Assembly (NCBI GenBank): GCA_943331195.2
Contig: CALQKQ020000002.1
Location: forward strand, 1-30,322
DNA from: Akkermansia muciniphila
GTDB taxonomy: Bacteria > Verrucomicrobiota > Verrucomicrobiia > Verrucomicrobiales > V1-33
DNA length: 30,322 nt
Direction: 5' to 3'
Made by a program: the position numbers and the translations under genes
In this document: in pieces, positions 8,801-15,933 of the stretch
Layout: every line of letters starts with the position of its first letter
How positions within the stretch are numbered: the first letter of the stretch is position 1
The notes under the pieces: generated by a model
Told to the model about the DNA's origin: nothing
Seen by the model: the letters and a program-made list of their open reading frames with translations, nothing else
Databases searched by the model: none

Positions 8801-9396
8801 GGCGAAACCACCTCGTCAGTGAGAATCGCTAAACCTTGCCCAGCTGCGCCAGCTAATTCGCGCTTCTTGGCGTCGACAAACTTGAAGAAGTCCCCGCGCG
8901 AGCTCGGTTTGCCGTGGTTGGAAAAACTGCGGGCGCGGTCGGGATCGTAGAGGCTCAGGACGGAAGCTTGCGCTTGGGAGTCGAGCCCACCGTTGCTGTC
9001 GGGGTGGAGTTTATTGCCCTGAAGATGGGTGGGACGGCCTTCATTGGTGTGTACCACCAAGGGGGTGCCCCCGCCACTGCGGGGCATGGCAGTGGCGTAA
9101 TAAAGGATTTTGCCAGGCACGATCCACTCCGGCATTTTCGCATACGGCTTGAGATAGGTCTCTGGGCGGCGGCACGAAGCCAGGCCCAAACCCGCCATGG
9201 CGGTGCTGGCGCTCATGAGCTTGAGGAAAGTGCGCCGGGAGGGCTCGATTTCTTCCTCAGTCAGGACAGCCGCGCCCTCTTGAAATTCCCTATCCTGCCA
9301 CGGCTGGGAGGTCTCGGAGCCAGTCAATTGGCCCAGGCTGCGCCAGTAGCGCTTACCAGTGGTGGGCTCTTCAGGATGTTGCCAAACGCGTTTCAT
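5866..9396 (-). CDS. actB: Alternative complex III subunit ActB (molybdopterin-oxidoreductase-like domain fused to Fe-S domain)
   Basis: ActB is the large periplasmic electron-transfer subunit of ACIII. The product is 1176 residues. The N-terminus carries KRYWRSLGQL (15-24) and a twin-arginine signal, SRRTFLKLM (53-61), followed by a hydrophobic stretch ending GLASC (C75), which could also be a lipidation site. Residues of about 80-820 form a molybdopterin-oxidoreductase-like domain, known in this family to lack the cofactor. The C-terminal part is ferredoxin-like: C850, C853, C856, C860, then C933, C936, C941, C945, then C965, C970, C974, plus a KCTYC site and a CQEAC site further on. These are enough for three 4Fe-4S clusters and one 3Fe-4S cluster as in other ActB proteins. 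It lies between actA (36-base gap) and actC (42-base gap). Confidence 0.96.
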   Translation of the reverse strand: MKRVWQHPEEPTTGKRYWRSLGQLTGSETSQPWQDREFQEGAAVLTEEEIEPSRRTFLKLMSASTAMAGLGLASCRRPETYLKPYAKMPEWIVPGKILYYATAMPRSGGGTPLVVHTNEGRPTHLQGNKLHPDSNGGLDSQAQASVLSLYDPDRARSFSNHGKPSSRGDFFKFVDAKKRELAGAAGQGLAILTDEVVSPTRLRLIGELQKKFPSAKVYRYEAFGPANVREAYSKAFAEGIMPHYRFDKAERVFSLDSDFLGMDRVGGNAVGQFMSGRKAQTNADPMNRLYVVESNYTITGGIADHRMRVHASQTFKVASKLAKLIAEATGDAALTAQAASFKEGYNAGREDYGVWMQSAAADLVASKGKSIVIAGQQHPEAVHLLVAAINQALGSFGTTIELKQTGLTSAHCLPLTALVKEAQAGTVDTLLVLSEANPALEAPADLAWDSAIAKIKNLIVHSTRHRTATARQASWAVPATHYLEQWGDTRGFEGTYAIVQPMILPLFGGVSDSEVLNAFLSNEDTPEFKEPSMAPVPMGTVEDPGPGFELVRDTFNAVVPGASDDVWNNTLRDGFVAKTEYPAAAAAFNAASLAVLAAFPEAPVPTPEAMEITFVPCAKIADGRYINSAWLQEAPDPVSKVTWDNAALVSVKTAKDLKVNLTAVDEADVLSVQVGNVTRYYPVIVIPGHADNAITLTVGYGQKGMAADGPGRVGQGTGFDAYGLRTAATPYFASGAKVAKLAAPVTEGLGWSNLLEIPAIYPLATTQEHHSMYGRALVREGTQEDWKEDADFVLAQGTDANLHGDREAKTEENTFSFYKPEGAKKADGTRELHLSDELHQWGMVIDLNSCTGCTSCLVACQSENNIPVVGKDQVRRGREMHWIRMDRYFATDLDSDAALNNRKVENNPFDSTDNVWFEDEMDDPSMLVEPVGCQHCEAAPCETVCPVNATVHSPDGLNVMVYNRCIGTRYCANNCPFKARRFNFFDYNKRNPLTEKSAGPLKFNNLYAGPLGDRNDSELGKLQKNPNVTVRMRGVIEKCTYCLQRLEGARIEARSHARQDKSREQGKYDETLVLAKQDLRIATDGVKTACQEACPAEAIHFGNLLDKDSDVVKAKANSRNYELLGYLSVRARTTYLGRIKNPNPQLIKLSPREAKKVGQGSKNRPIALSGQAPAAH

Positions 9397-9432
9397 GGAA
9401 CAAAAAGTGGTGTGGGGGGTGGGGCGCTCCGA

Positions 9433-10089
9433 TCAACGGTGACAGCCGGCGCAATTGACCGGGGGTTCGATGTGCCAAGCATCCTTCAGCTTCTGACCCA
9501 TTTCCTTTTGGTCCTTGCCTGCCGAGGCTGCAGTCCAGTCCAACTGGGTAATTTTATCCATCGGGCGCAATTGATTTTCTGGAGCGCGGTGGCAGTCAAG
9601 ACACCAGCTCATGCTCTGACTTTGATCGTGGAAAACCACCGGCATCTCATTAATCTTGCCATGGCAGCTAACGCAAGAAACCCCTGAGGTTACGTGCACG
9701 CTGTGGTTAAAATAAGCATAGTCTGGTGTATTGTGCACCTTCACCCATTCAATTGGCTTGCCCGTATCCACGCTCTCTTTGATCAAGGCGATGTGAGGGG
9801 AGTTGGTCTTGACATGCTGGTGACAATTCCAACAAGTGCTGCTGGCGGGCACATTGGCGTGGCCCGATTGCTCCACGAAACTGTGGCAGTAGCGGCAATC
9901 CATGCCCAACTGACCCGCGTGAATCTGGTGCGAAAACGGAATCGGCTGCGAAGGCATGTAGCCCACCCGAGTGTACTTCTGGGTGAAATAATAATTCACC
10001 CCACCAGCGACGGCGGCGCCCAAGAAAAGGAAGCATACGAGAAGCTTCAGCGGCAGCGTGTTTGTCCAGCGAGGAAAGGTGTTGGCCAT
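9433..10089 (-). CDS. actA: Alternative complex III subunit ActA (pentaheme cytochrome c)
   Basis: ActA is the pentaheme c-type cytochrome of ACIII and the first gene of the operon. The product is 218 residues. A membrane anchor covers about residues 13-35, and the rest should be periplasmic. Five CxxCH sites are visible: C65-H69 (CRYCH), C86-H90 (CWNCH), C139-H143 (CVSCH), C163-H167 (CLDCH) and C213-H217 (CAGCH), the last one residue from the end. Length and heme count match the family. The ATG at 10089 lies about 22 bases downstream of a probable -10 element and about 32 bases from a CRP/FNR-type palindrome, so the whole operon is probably controlled here. No Shine-Dalgarno motif is seen. 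Confidence 0.95.
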   Translation of the reverse strand: MANTFPRWTNTLPLKLLVCFLFLGAAVAGGVNYYFTQKYTRVGYMPSQPIPFSHQIHAGQLGMDCRYCHSFVEQSGHANVPASSTCWNCHQHVKTNSPHIALIKESVDTGKPIEWVKVHNTPDYAYFNHSVHVTSGVSCVSCHGKINEMPVVFHDQSQSMSWCLDCHRAPENQLRPMDKITQLDWTAASAGKDQKEMGQKLKDAWHIEPPVNCAGCHR

Positions 10090-10111
10090 TGGCGGAGTCG
10101 GGTGCGGTTCG

Positions 10112-10140
10112 ATCCTATTGGCTTGTGAAAAATTTCACAA
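10112..10140 (-). promoter_or_regulatory. Candidate sigma70-type promoter of the act operon
   Basis: On the minus strand TTGTGA (10140-10135) and TAGGAT (10117-10112) are separated by exactly 17 bases. Each matches four of six consensus positions (TTGACA and TATAAT). Transcription from it would start near 10105 and leave a leader of about 15-20 bases before actA. The -35 element lies inside the palindrome described separately. Verrucomicrobial promoter consensus is assumed to resemble the E. coli one. Confidence 0.5.
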
Positions 10141-10142
10141 GC
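10121..10142 (-). promoter_or_regulatory. CRP/FNR-family operator upstream of actA
   Basis: The 22-base sequence reads GCTTGTGAAA-AA-TTTCACAAGC on the plus strand, a perfect inverted repeat with 10-base arms. Its core is TGTGA-N6-TCACA, the consensus recognised by CRP-type members of the CRP/FNR family. Its centre is about 42 bases upstream of the actA start codon and it covers the -35 element and half of the spacer of the candidate promoter. That placement favours repression of this promoter, or activation of another one not recognised here. The regulator gene is not in the window. Confidence 0.7.
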
Positions 10143-10400
10143 GGAATTAGAGAAATGTTCTGCGGAAAGGTCGCCAAGCGCCAGGGGTAAACGGTGGCTG
10201 GCTCGGATGGCTGGCCGAGCATAGAAACGCCACCTTTCGGCGCAAGAGGAAACTGGTTGCTCCACTGCTTTTGTGCCCGCTTCGCGTCGCTCCCAGGACC
10301 CTTGCAGGCAGCGCCGCCGAGCCCGACCGGCGCTTCCTCACTTGCGGAAACCTCACTGGCACCCCCCGCTCGGCGACCCTCATGTGCGCGGTGCCCCCGC
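10143..10400. other. Gene-free interval between the PSCyt1 gene and the act promoter, with short repeats
   Basis: No credible coding sequence or known RNA was found. The stretch is GC-rich. Near its left-gene end CTCACT occurs three times (10337-10342, 10352-10357, 10400-10405), two of them as the nine-base word CTCACTGGC, 48 bases apart. GGCACC and GGTGCC also occur as a weak inverted pair. No convincing Rho-independent terminator follows the PSCyt1 gene. Confidence 0.45.
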
Positions 10401-11978
10401 TCACTGGCCGATGCTAACCACCAATCCAGGGACTTGTTCCTGCAGCTGCTTGGCCCCTTCAATCGTGGCCTTGGACTGCCACAGGTAGACCTTTTTGAGT
10501 GACTTCAACGCCCCCAGAGAGCCCAAGCCGACATCGGTGACGGCGGTCTCATATAGATTGAGGTGTTCCAGGCTCAGATTGTTCCGCAAGGTCACGAGCC
10601 CAGCGTCCGAAATGCCCGTCCGGCTCAGCAGCAGCCGCGAGAGATTTTTCATGGGAATCAGCTGGCCGAGATCGGCATCGCTGACCTTGGTCCGACTGAA
10701 GTCCAGCGCGTAAATGTTGAGCGCGATCGGACCCAATTGGCTGAGTTTGAGGTCGCCGTCGGCCCGGTCGCTGTGGCTGAAGTCCAACTCCAGCACGTGG
10801 CCATTTTTCGACAGCGGACGAATCACCACGTGTTCTTTCTTCAAGTCCTCCAGGAGGCGAGGGTCGGGAGCCGCTAGATTGGCCGCGATCGTATCAACCA
10901 GAAAGACGCCATCGTGCCCGGAGGGAATGGAAACCCCGTCCCCCAGATCGGCGCCGCTCTTGATCCACTCCGCTAAGACGGCGCGCTCGGAACCGTTAAG
11001 CGGGGTCCCTTTGGGCGGCATGCGGTCGGTGTCGTCTTGCGGCAAGCCCGTAACATGGTAGATGCGGCTCTTTTCGGCCACGCCAGGAGCGATCACTGGC
11101 TTGCCATTGACTCCCGCGCGGATAAAATCTGGAGTATCCAAACGCAGGTCGCCCTTCTGTTTCTGGGGACCGTGACAGGACACGCAGTGTCGCCCCAAAA
11201 TGGGACGCACTTTGGAAAAGTAGAGGCTGTTTTTCGACACCGGGCGCGGCGGCGGGACCGCTAGCACCGGAATGGCGGTGGCGTCAGTGGCCGCAGCGGG
11301 ATCTGCCGCCGCAGAGACAGCCTCCGCCGCAGGAGGAGCGGCGACTGCAGAAGTGGCCATCGCTGCCACCGCCGAGGCATCCGCAGAGGGTATTTCCGCC
11401 CTCGTGGGATCTGCTAGAGAAGCGACTTCCTCACTGGAGGGTGCCGCAGTCGGCACCGGAGTGCTCGGAACCACCAAGACCTCGGCCTGCTCGGCAGGGA
11501 CCGAGGGCTGAAGTGGGACCGCCGCCACGGAGGACGGCGAACGCAGCGCTAGCGTCCCCAAAGCCCCAAGGGCCGCCAGGCCCAGCACGGCCCGGTAGCT
11601 TCCCAAGAGCAGCCACTGCCAAGGTTTGCGCCGCGGCGGAGCGGAGGCGTCTTTCGGATCGTAAAAGCGCTCCCGCAGCAACATCAGGGAGCGGTTGCGC
11701 GCGAGACGCTTGAGCAGCCAAGCCAGACTAATGAGGGCCGCCAAAACAGCGAACCCACCTCCGGAGCGCCAACCAAGCGACTCTAGGTGCATCATGTATA
11801 GCACCACGTGCAGCAGCGCCAAGGCGGCAGACGCCACCGCCGCGCAGCAAAGCAACCATAACACCCCAGGCTCGCCGTCGCGATCCCTCCGCGAAAGTAC
11901 AAAACCTTCCAAAAAGCAGGCCGCGAGCAGCAAGCCAACCGGGAGAAAATCGAGAAAGGACAGCAGAGAATCCGGCAT
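10401..11978 (-). CDS. Membrane-anchored PSCyt1-type cytochrome c with C-terminal leucine-rich repeats
   Basis: From the ATG at 11978 the product is 525 residues. Four hydrophobic spans lie in the first ~170 residues, followed by an Ala/Pro/Ser/Val-rich flexible linker of about 100 residues. Then comes a planctomycete-type cytochrome domain (PSCyt1) with heme site CVSCH and the following GPQKQKGDLRLD motif, and ending in the EWIKSGADLGDG segment. The last ~100 residues carry leucine-rich repeats (MKNLSRLLLSRTGISDAGL and LSLEHLNLYETAVTDVGL). The cytochrome and repeats should face the periplasm. An in-frame TTG at 12047 would add 23 residues, but that extension has no recognisable feature, so ATG is preferred. 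It follows the DUF1501 gene and is probably the last gene of that operon. Exact function is unknown; a redox or binding partner for the DUF1501 and DUF1549 proteins is an inference. Confidence 0.85.
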   Translation of the reverse strand: MPDSLLSFLDFLPVGLLLAACFLEGFVLSRRDRDGEPGVLWLLCCAAVASAALALLHVVLYMMHLESLGWRSGGGFAVLAALISLAWLLKRLARNRSLMLLRERFYDPKDASAPPRRKPWQWLLLGSYRAVLGLAALGALGTLALRSPSSVAAVPLQPSVPAEQAEVLVVPSTPVPTAAPSSEEVASLADPTRAEIPSADASAVAAMATSAVAAPPAAEAVSAAADPAAATDATAIPVLAVPPPRPVSKNSLYFSKVRPILGRHCVSCHGPQKQKGDLRLDTPDFIRAGVNGKPVIAPGVAEKSRIYHVTGLPQDDTDRMPPKGTPLNGSERAVLAEWIKSGADLGDGVSIPSGHDGVFLVDTIAANLAAPDPRLLEDLKKEHVVIRPLSKNGHVLELDFSHSDRADGDLKLSQLGPIALNIYALDFSRTKVSDADLGQLIPMKNLSRLLLSRTGISDAGLVTLRNNLSLEHLNLYETAVTDVGLGSLGALKSLKKVYLWQSKATIEGAKQLQEQVPGLVVSIGQ

Positions 11979-12085
11979 GGGCAGGCGAAGGAGAAACGCC
12001 CTTCCCTCCGGCGGCGAAAGCCGAAGGGGGACGAAAGAAGCTGACAAAAAAGCGCCCCCCGGGCCACTTCCGGTGTAACGCCTTC

Positions 12086-12119
12086 TCTGGAGCGGCGAAA
12101 AAACCTCCGCCGCCCCAGA
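12086..12119 (-). terminator. Hairpin after the DUF1501 gene, T-run in the loop
   Basis: TCTGGAGCGGCG (12086-12097) and CGCCGCCCCAGA (12108-12119) form a 12-base-pair stem, with one G-U pair in the minus-strand RNA and a 10-base loop. It lies three bases beyond the DUF1501 stop codon. The run of six T in minus-strand sense falls in the loop, not after the stem, so it is not a standard terminator. It may attenuate expression or protect the 3' end of the upstream mRNA. Confidence 0.45.
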
Positions 12120-12122
12120 AGA

Positions 12123-13451
12123 CTAACTGAAAAGCGAAACAATAGGCTGCCCCTTGTCGGCGATGGTGAACGGCCGCTTCGAGGGGCTGTAAACCGTCTG
12201 GTCGAGAGGCAGGCCAAGGCCATAGGCGATGGTGGCATTGAAATCCGGCACCGCCACCTTGCCCTCTACCACTTCCGTGCCCGTTTCGTTGGTGGCCCCG
12301 TAGACGCTGCCTCCCTTGACTCCTCCCCCCGCGATCAAGCCGCTGAAAGCCTTCGGATAGTGGTCGCGCCCGTCGCCCTCGTTGATGTAGGGCGTGCGGC
12401 CAAACTCCGTGCAGAGCACCACCATGGTTTCCTCCAGCATGCCGCGGCGCTCCAAATCCTTGAGCAGAGCCCCCAGCGCCTTGTCGAGCGTGCCCGCAAG
12501 GCCCTCCACCGCCTGGAAATTGTTCGCGTGCGTGTCCCAGCCGCCCAGGGTGACCTCGACGTGGCGCACGTCGTTTTCCACCAAGCGGCGCGCCAGCAGA
12601 CAACCCTGACCAAACCCGTTTTCGCCGTATTCAGCGCGAACTTCAGCCGACTCCCCGGAGAGGTCAAAAGCCTTGAGATCTTCGCTCTTCATCAGGCGCA
12701 CCGCGTCGTCATACATGTCGCTGTAAGCCCGCACCTTTTTCTGGTCGTAGCGCTCGTGGAAGGCCTGATCGAACTTATTAGCCAGAAGCAGGCGATCCTC
12801 AAATTCATGGGTGCCGACCAGGCTCCGGCTGTTGGGCACGCCCGAGGTCGGGCTGCTCACATAGAGCGGAGCGTATTTGCTTTCCATGAAACCCGCGCCA
12901 CCCCCGACCGATCCGCCGCCGATGCAGACGCTGCCTGGCAAGGTGCGGTTGGTCTTGCCCTCCATGCGAAGCAGCCAGGCCCCGATGCCCGGATGCTGGA
13001 TGGTTCCCCGCATCGTGTAGCTGCTGTGCATGAAATAATTCCCCTGCTCGTGGGCACCCTGGGTCGTGGAGAGTCCGCGCACGATCGCGACCTTATCCAT
13101 CTGCTTGGCCAACATCGGGAAGTATTCGGAAATCTGCACCCCATCGGCGACGGTGTTGATCGCCTTGACTGGTCCGGCCACTTTTTCTCCGGCGGCGGGC
13201 TTTGGGTCAAAGGTATCCAGGTGGGTCATGCCTCCAGCCATGTAGAGATAAATGACGTTTCGCGCCGTCGGCTTGCGCCCCGGCGAAACTGGCACCGCCG
13301 TCACCGGCCCCCCCTTCCCCGCCGAGGCGGCGGCGGAGGCGAGCGGCGCTAGGCCCGGCAGGATGCTCACGCCGAGGAGCGTCTTGCTGGCATAGGACAG
13401 AAAGCGGCGGCGGCTGGATTCGTCAGAGTGGCGGAGGAAGGAGTCGTTCAT
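12123..13451 (-). CDS. DUF1501 family protein, Tat-exported
   Basis: The product is 442 residues from the ATG at 13451, which directly precedes NDSFLRHSDESSRRRFLSY. This carries a twin-arginine signal (RRRFL at about 14-18) with a hydrophobic stretch to an Ala-rich cleavage region near residue 40. An upstream extension to 13595 exists in frame but would bury the signal and is rejected. The DUF1501 family has an alkaline-phosphatase-like fold. Visible hallmark segments are YLYMAGGMTHLDTFDPKP near the start, LGGWDTHANNFQ in the middle and CTEFGRTPYINEGDGRDHYP further on, which hold the expected Asp and His residues. Natural substrates are not established. It lies 86 bases after the DUF1549/DUF1553 gene, its standard partner in Planctomycetota and Verrucomicrobiota. 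Confidence 0.9.
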   Translation of the reverse strand: MNDSFLRHSDESSRRRFLSYASKTLLGVSILPGLAPLASAAASAGKGGPVTAVPVSPGRKPTARNVIYLYMAGGMTHLDTFDPKPAAGEKVAGPVKAINTVADGVQISEYFPMLAKQMDKVAIVRGLSTTQGAHEQGNYFMHSSYTMRGTIQHPGIGAWLLRMEGKTNRTLPGSVCIGGGSVGGGAGFMESKYAPLYVSSPTSGVPNSRSLVGTHEFEDRLLLANKFDQAFHERYDQKKVRAYSDMYDDAVRLMKSEDLKAFDLSGESAEVRAEYGENGFGQGCLLARRLVENDVRHVEVTLGGWDTHANNFQAVEGLAGTLDKALGALLKDLERRGMLEETMVVLCTEFGRTPYINEGDGRDHYPKAFSGLIAGGGVKGGSVYGATNETGTEVVEGKVAVPDFNATIAYGLGLPLDQTVYSPSKRPFTIADKGQPIVSLFS

Positions 13452-13537
13452 GGCTGGTAGCTGGTGAGGGACTAAAATAGAAAAGGGGAAAGGAAAAAAT
13501 GAGAAGAAACCAAGGAGCGGTACTGGAGCGAGGCGGT

Positions 13538-15577
13538 TTACTGCACGAAGACGAACTCGCGGCTGTTGAGGAGAGCCCAGATGATGTCCTTCCACCCGTC
13601 CTGTTTCTTGGCCGCAATCGTTTCCGCAACGAGGGCCCGCTCCGTCTCGCTTGGCTTACGGCCGAAGATGCTTTGGAAAAGGGCGTTGCATCGACCTTCA
13701 TCGTCCTTGGCCCCGCGGAAACGCTGCATCATCACGGTGTTTTCCATCATCAGCTTGCCGAAGAGCGGGCCATTCATCAAATTGAGGGCCTGACTCACCG
13801 AGGCTTCGTGGGAACTGTTCTCGATCACCTCCCGGTTGCTCTGCCCGAACTCTCGCAAAAAGTGCCCCCCAGGCGCGGGCGAGGACAATTCGGAAGCCCG
13901 ATAAAACTCGTCACCAAAATCCTTCCACTGCGCCGCATCGACCGCCGCCATCGCTGCTGGGGCCTTGGGATCAGCCATGGCGGGCTTGGCCGCAGGCTTG
14001 AGTTGCGAGACAAATCCTGAAGCACTTTTGCCGACTTCGCCCGCCAGAAGTTCCGCGCGGGCCTTGACCGCTAAGTTGTCCCGCTCTCCTGTCAGCGCAT
14101 TCAAGGCCGCCTGCGCCGCCTTGGTGTCTTCGCTCTCGCCCTCTTCGCGAGCCAAATTGAGCTTGGTCCGCGCCAAGCGGATTTTCCGGTCCAGCGCCAT
14201 GTCCAATTCGGCGTATTTGCGCGCCACCGCAATGATCGCCTGGGGCGAGCAGGCCTTGAGTTGATCGGCCTCCGCTTTCATCCCCGCCAAACGCGTGCGG
14301 TATCCATCGCTGCGGGTGCGCAGGTCCGCTTGCGGAATCGTCAGGGCACACAGGCTATCCCAAATCTGCTCCGCCGTCATGCGCCGCAGCACCGGCCCCA
14401 TGAAATAATAAGGCTGATCCTCCGGCACTTCCCCTCGCGTCGCCTCCCGCTGGTAGGTCCGGGTGTTGTAAATGCTCCGCAGCATCCGCTTGGTGTCGAA
14501 TTTCATCTGCACCATCTGATCGGCGAGGAACTTCATCAGCGTCGGATTGGAGGCCGACGTCTCATCTTTAAAGTCATCAATCGGCTCAATCAACCCCATG
14601 CCCAAGGTCCGCTTCCACAGCCGGTTGGCAATCACCGTGCTAAAGCGAGGGTTTTCCGGGCTCGTGAGCCATTCCGCATAGTGCCCGCGCGGGTCGCGGT
14701 TGGCGCTGGCCTTGTCCCCAAAGATCGTCTTGGCCTTCACTAAGTCTCCCGGCTTGGCGTCGTCATATTTGTAATCCCCCGGCAATTTGATAGGGCGCTC
14801 CGTCTCCTGCACCCCATATTTCAAAGGCTCCAAAATGTCGTCGATCAAGCGGTTCATGGAGCGCTGTTCTCCCTCTTCCAAGCGACGCCCCGCCCGCATC
14901 TCCTGCTCGGCGAGGCGGCGATAAACCGAACGCGGATTGATGTCGGTATCTACCCCATAGGTGTAGGCCGCCATTTGATAATAGTCTTTCTGCGTCCACT
15001 TGTCGAAGGGGTGGTTGTGGCACTGGGCGCAGACAAGCCGGGTCCCCAAGAAAATCTGGGCCGTATTCGACATGTTATCCAGCGGCATCCCCGCATCTCT
15101 AACGTAATATCCCACGGCGCCATTGTCCCACACAAAGCCCTTCGCATTGATCATCTCCCTGACAAACTGGTCGTAGGGCATGTTCGCCTTGAGGGCCTGC
15201 TTGATCCACTCCGCATAGGCCGTGCCCGAGTCCTCGCGACCCCCCGTCTGCACTCGCAAAATGTCGCTCCACCAATTGTACCAATGGCTCACATAGCCGT
15301 CCGAGGCCAGCAGCTGGTCGATCAGTTTGCTCCGCTTGGCTGGATCCGCCGACTCCGCAAAGGCCCGCACCTCGTCCTGGGTCGGGATCCGCCCGATGAT
15401 GTCGAGATAAAACCGGCGCACCAGGGTGTCGTCCGAAGCCGGGGGATTGGGCTTCACTTGGTGCTTCTGATACCCATCCTCCACCAAATGGTCGATTTTC
15501 TCGCTCACCGCATCCGCCCGCAACGGGGAGATCGCGCTGAGCAAAAGCAAGGGAGCGAAAAGAAACCTAATGTTCAT
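13538..15577 (-). CDS. DUF1549/DUF1553 domain protein (PSD1-associated type), secreted
   Basis: The product is 679 residues with a Sec signal peptide: hydrophobic residues 5-18, with likely cleavage after LRADA (about residue 23). DUF1549 occupies about residues 25-230 and includes DTLVRRFYLDIIGRIPTQDE and the conserved CAQCHNHPFDKWTQKDYY segment. The CxxCH there is part of the family motif and may or may not bind heme. DUF1553 follows from about 300 to the end, with FSTVIANRLWKRTLGMGLIE and the C-terminal NSREFVFV segment. Between the halves of DUF1553, at roughly 415-510, is a charged helical stretch likely to form a coiled coil. Unlike many relatives it has no fused PSCyt1 domain; that domain is carried by the separate gene at 10401-11978. 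It is the first gene of the apparent operon. Function is unknown. Confidence 0.9.
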   Translation of the reverse strand: MNIRFLFAPLLLLSAISPLRADAVSEKIDHLVEDGYQKHQVKPNPPASDDTLVRRFYLDIIGRIPTQDEVRAFAESADPAKRSKLIDQLLASDGYVSHWYNWWSDILRVQTGGREDSGTAYAEWIKQALKANMPYDQFVREMINAKGFVWDNGAVGYYVRDAGMPLDNMSNTAQIFLGTRLVCAQCHNHPFDKWTQKDYYQMAAYTYGVDTDINPRSVYRRLAEQEMRAGRRLEEGEQRSMNRLIDDILEPLKYGVQETERPIKLPGDYKYDDAKPGDLVKAKTIFGDKASANRDPRGHYAEWLTSPENPRFSTVIANRLWKRTLGMGLIEPIDDFKDETSASNPTLMKFLADQMVQMKFDTKRMLRSIYNTRTYQREATRGEVPEDQPYYFMGPVLRRMTAEQIWDSLCALTIPQADLRTRSDGYRTRLAGMKAEADQLKACSPQAIIAVARKYAELDMALDRKIRLARTKLNLAREEGESEDTKAAQAALNALTGERDNLAVKARAELLAGEVGKSASGFVSQLKPAAKPAMADPKAPAAMAAVDAAQWKDFGDEFYRASELSSPAPGGHFLREFGQSNREVIENSSHEASVSQALNLMNGPLFGKLMMENTVMMQRFRGAKDDEGRCNALFQSIFGRKPSETERALVAETIAAKKQDGWKDIIWALLNSREFVFVQ

Positions 15578-15933
15578 GAAAGTAGCGGGTTGCCCTACTC
15601 CTACAGCAAGAGCCCCCCACTCCGCAAATGTTTCTCCCTAGGGCAAACGCTGATACCCAACCGGGACGCGATGCCGAGGCCTCTGCCGCCTCACCCCCAG
15701 AATCGCTCCCAGCAGCGCCATAATGACTCATCGCAAACCAGACCCAAGTCGCCCCGAGAGCGACAAACTGGCTCATCAAGCGAAGCCCGCGCCCCTCCCT
15801 CGCCCGAGCCAAATCCGCGACAACTCACTTATAGTCAATACTCCAAATGCTCGCGCAACGCTGCGGCACGCTCCCTGCACTTCACCATCCCAGCGGCCCC
15901 CAGCGGCCGATTCACCTCCCACCTACCTCACCC
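15578..15933. other. Divergent intergenic region between DUF1549 and hsp20 genes
   Basis: This 356-base stretch must hold the promoters for the leftward DUF1549 operon and the rightward hsp20 gene. I found no CIRCE element, no sigma-32-type promoter and no convincing -35/-10 pair in either direction; TATAGT near 15833 is the only -10-like word of note on the plus strand. Short open frames cross it on both strands but show no recognisable protein. Confidence 0.4.

Noticed and set aside
9433..10089. ActA as a NapC/NirT or NrfH-type cytochrome
   Set aside because: Five CxxCH sites, total length, the anchor position and the adjacent actBCDEF genes identify it as ActA.
11979..12047. N-terminal extension of the PSCyt1 gene from a TTG codon
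   Set aside because: The extra 23 residues show no signal or domain, and the ATG at 11978 places the first membrane span near the N-terminus as expected.
13452..13595. N-terminal extension of the DUF1501 gene
   Set aside because: It would place 48 residues before the twin-arginine signal and overlap the end of the DUF1549 gene.
15567..15812. An 81-residue minus-strand frame upstream of the DUF1549 gene
   Set aside because: It overlaps the start of the DUF1549 gene, has no known motif and its composition looks like translated intergenic sequence; a small hydrophobic peptide cannot be fully excluded.
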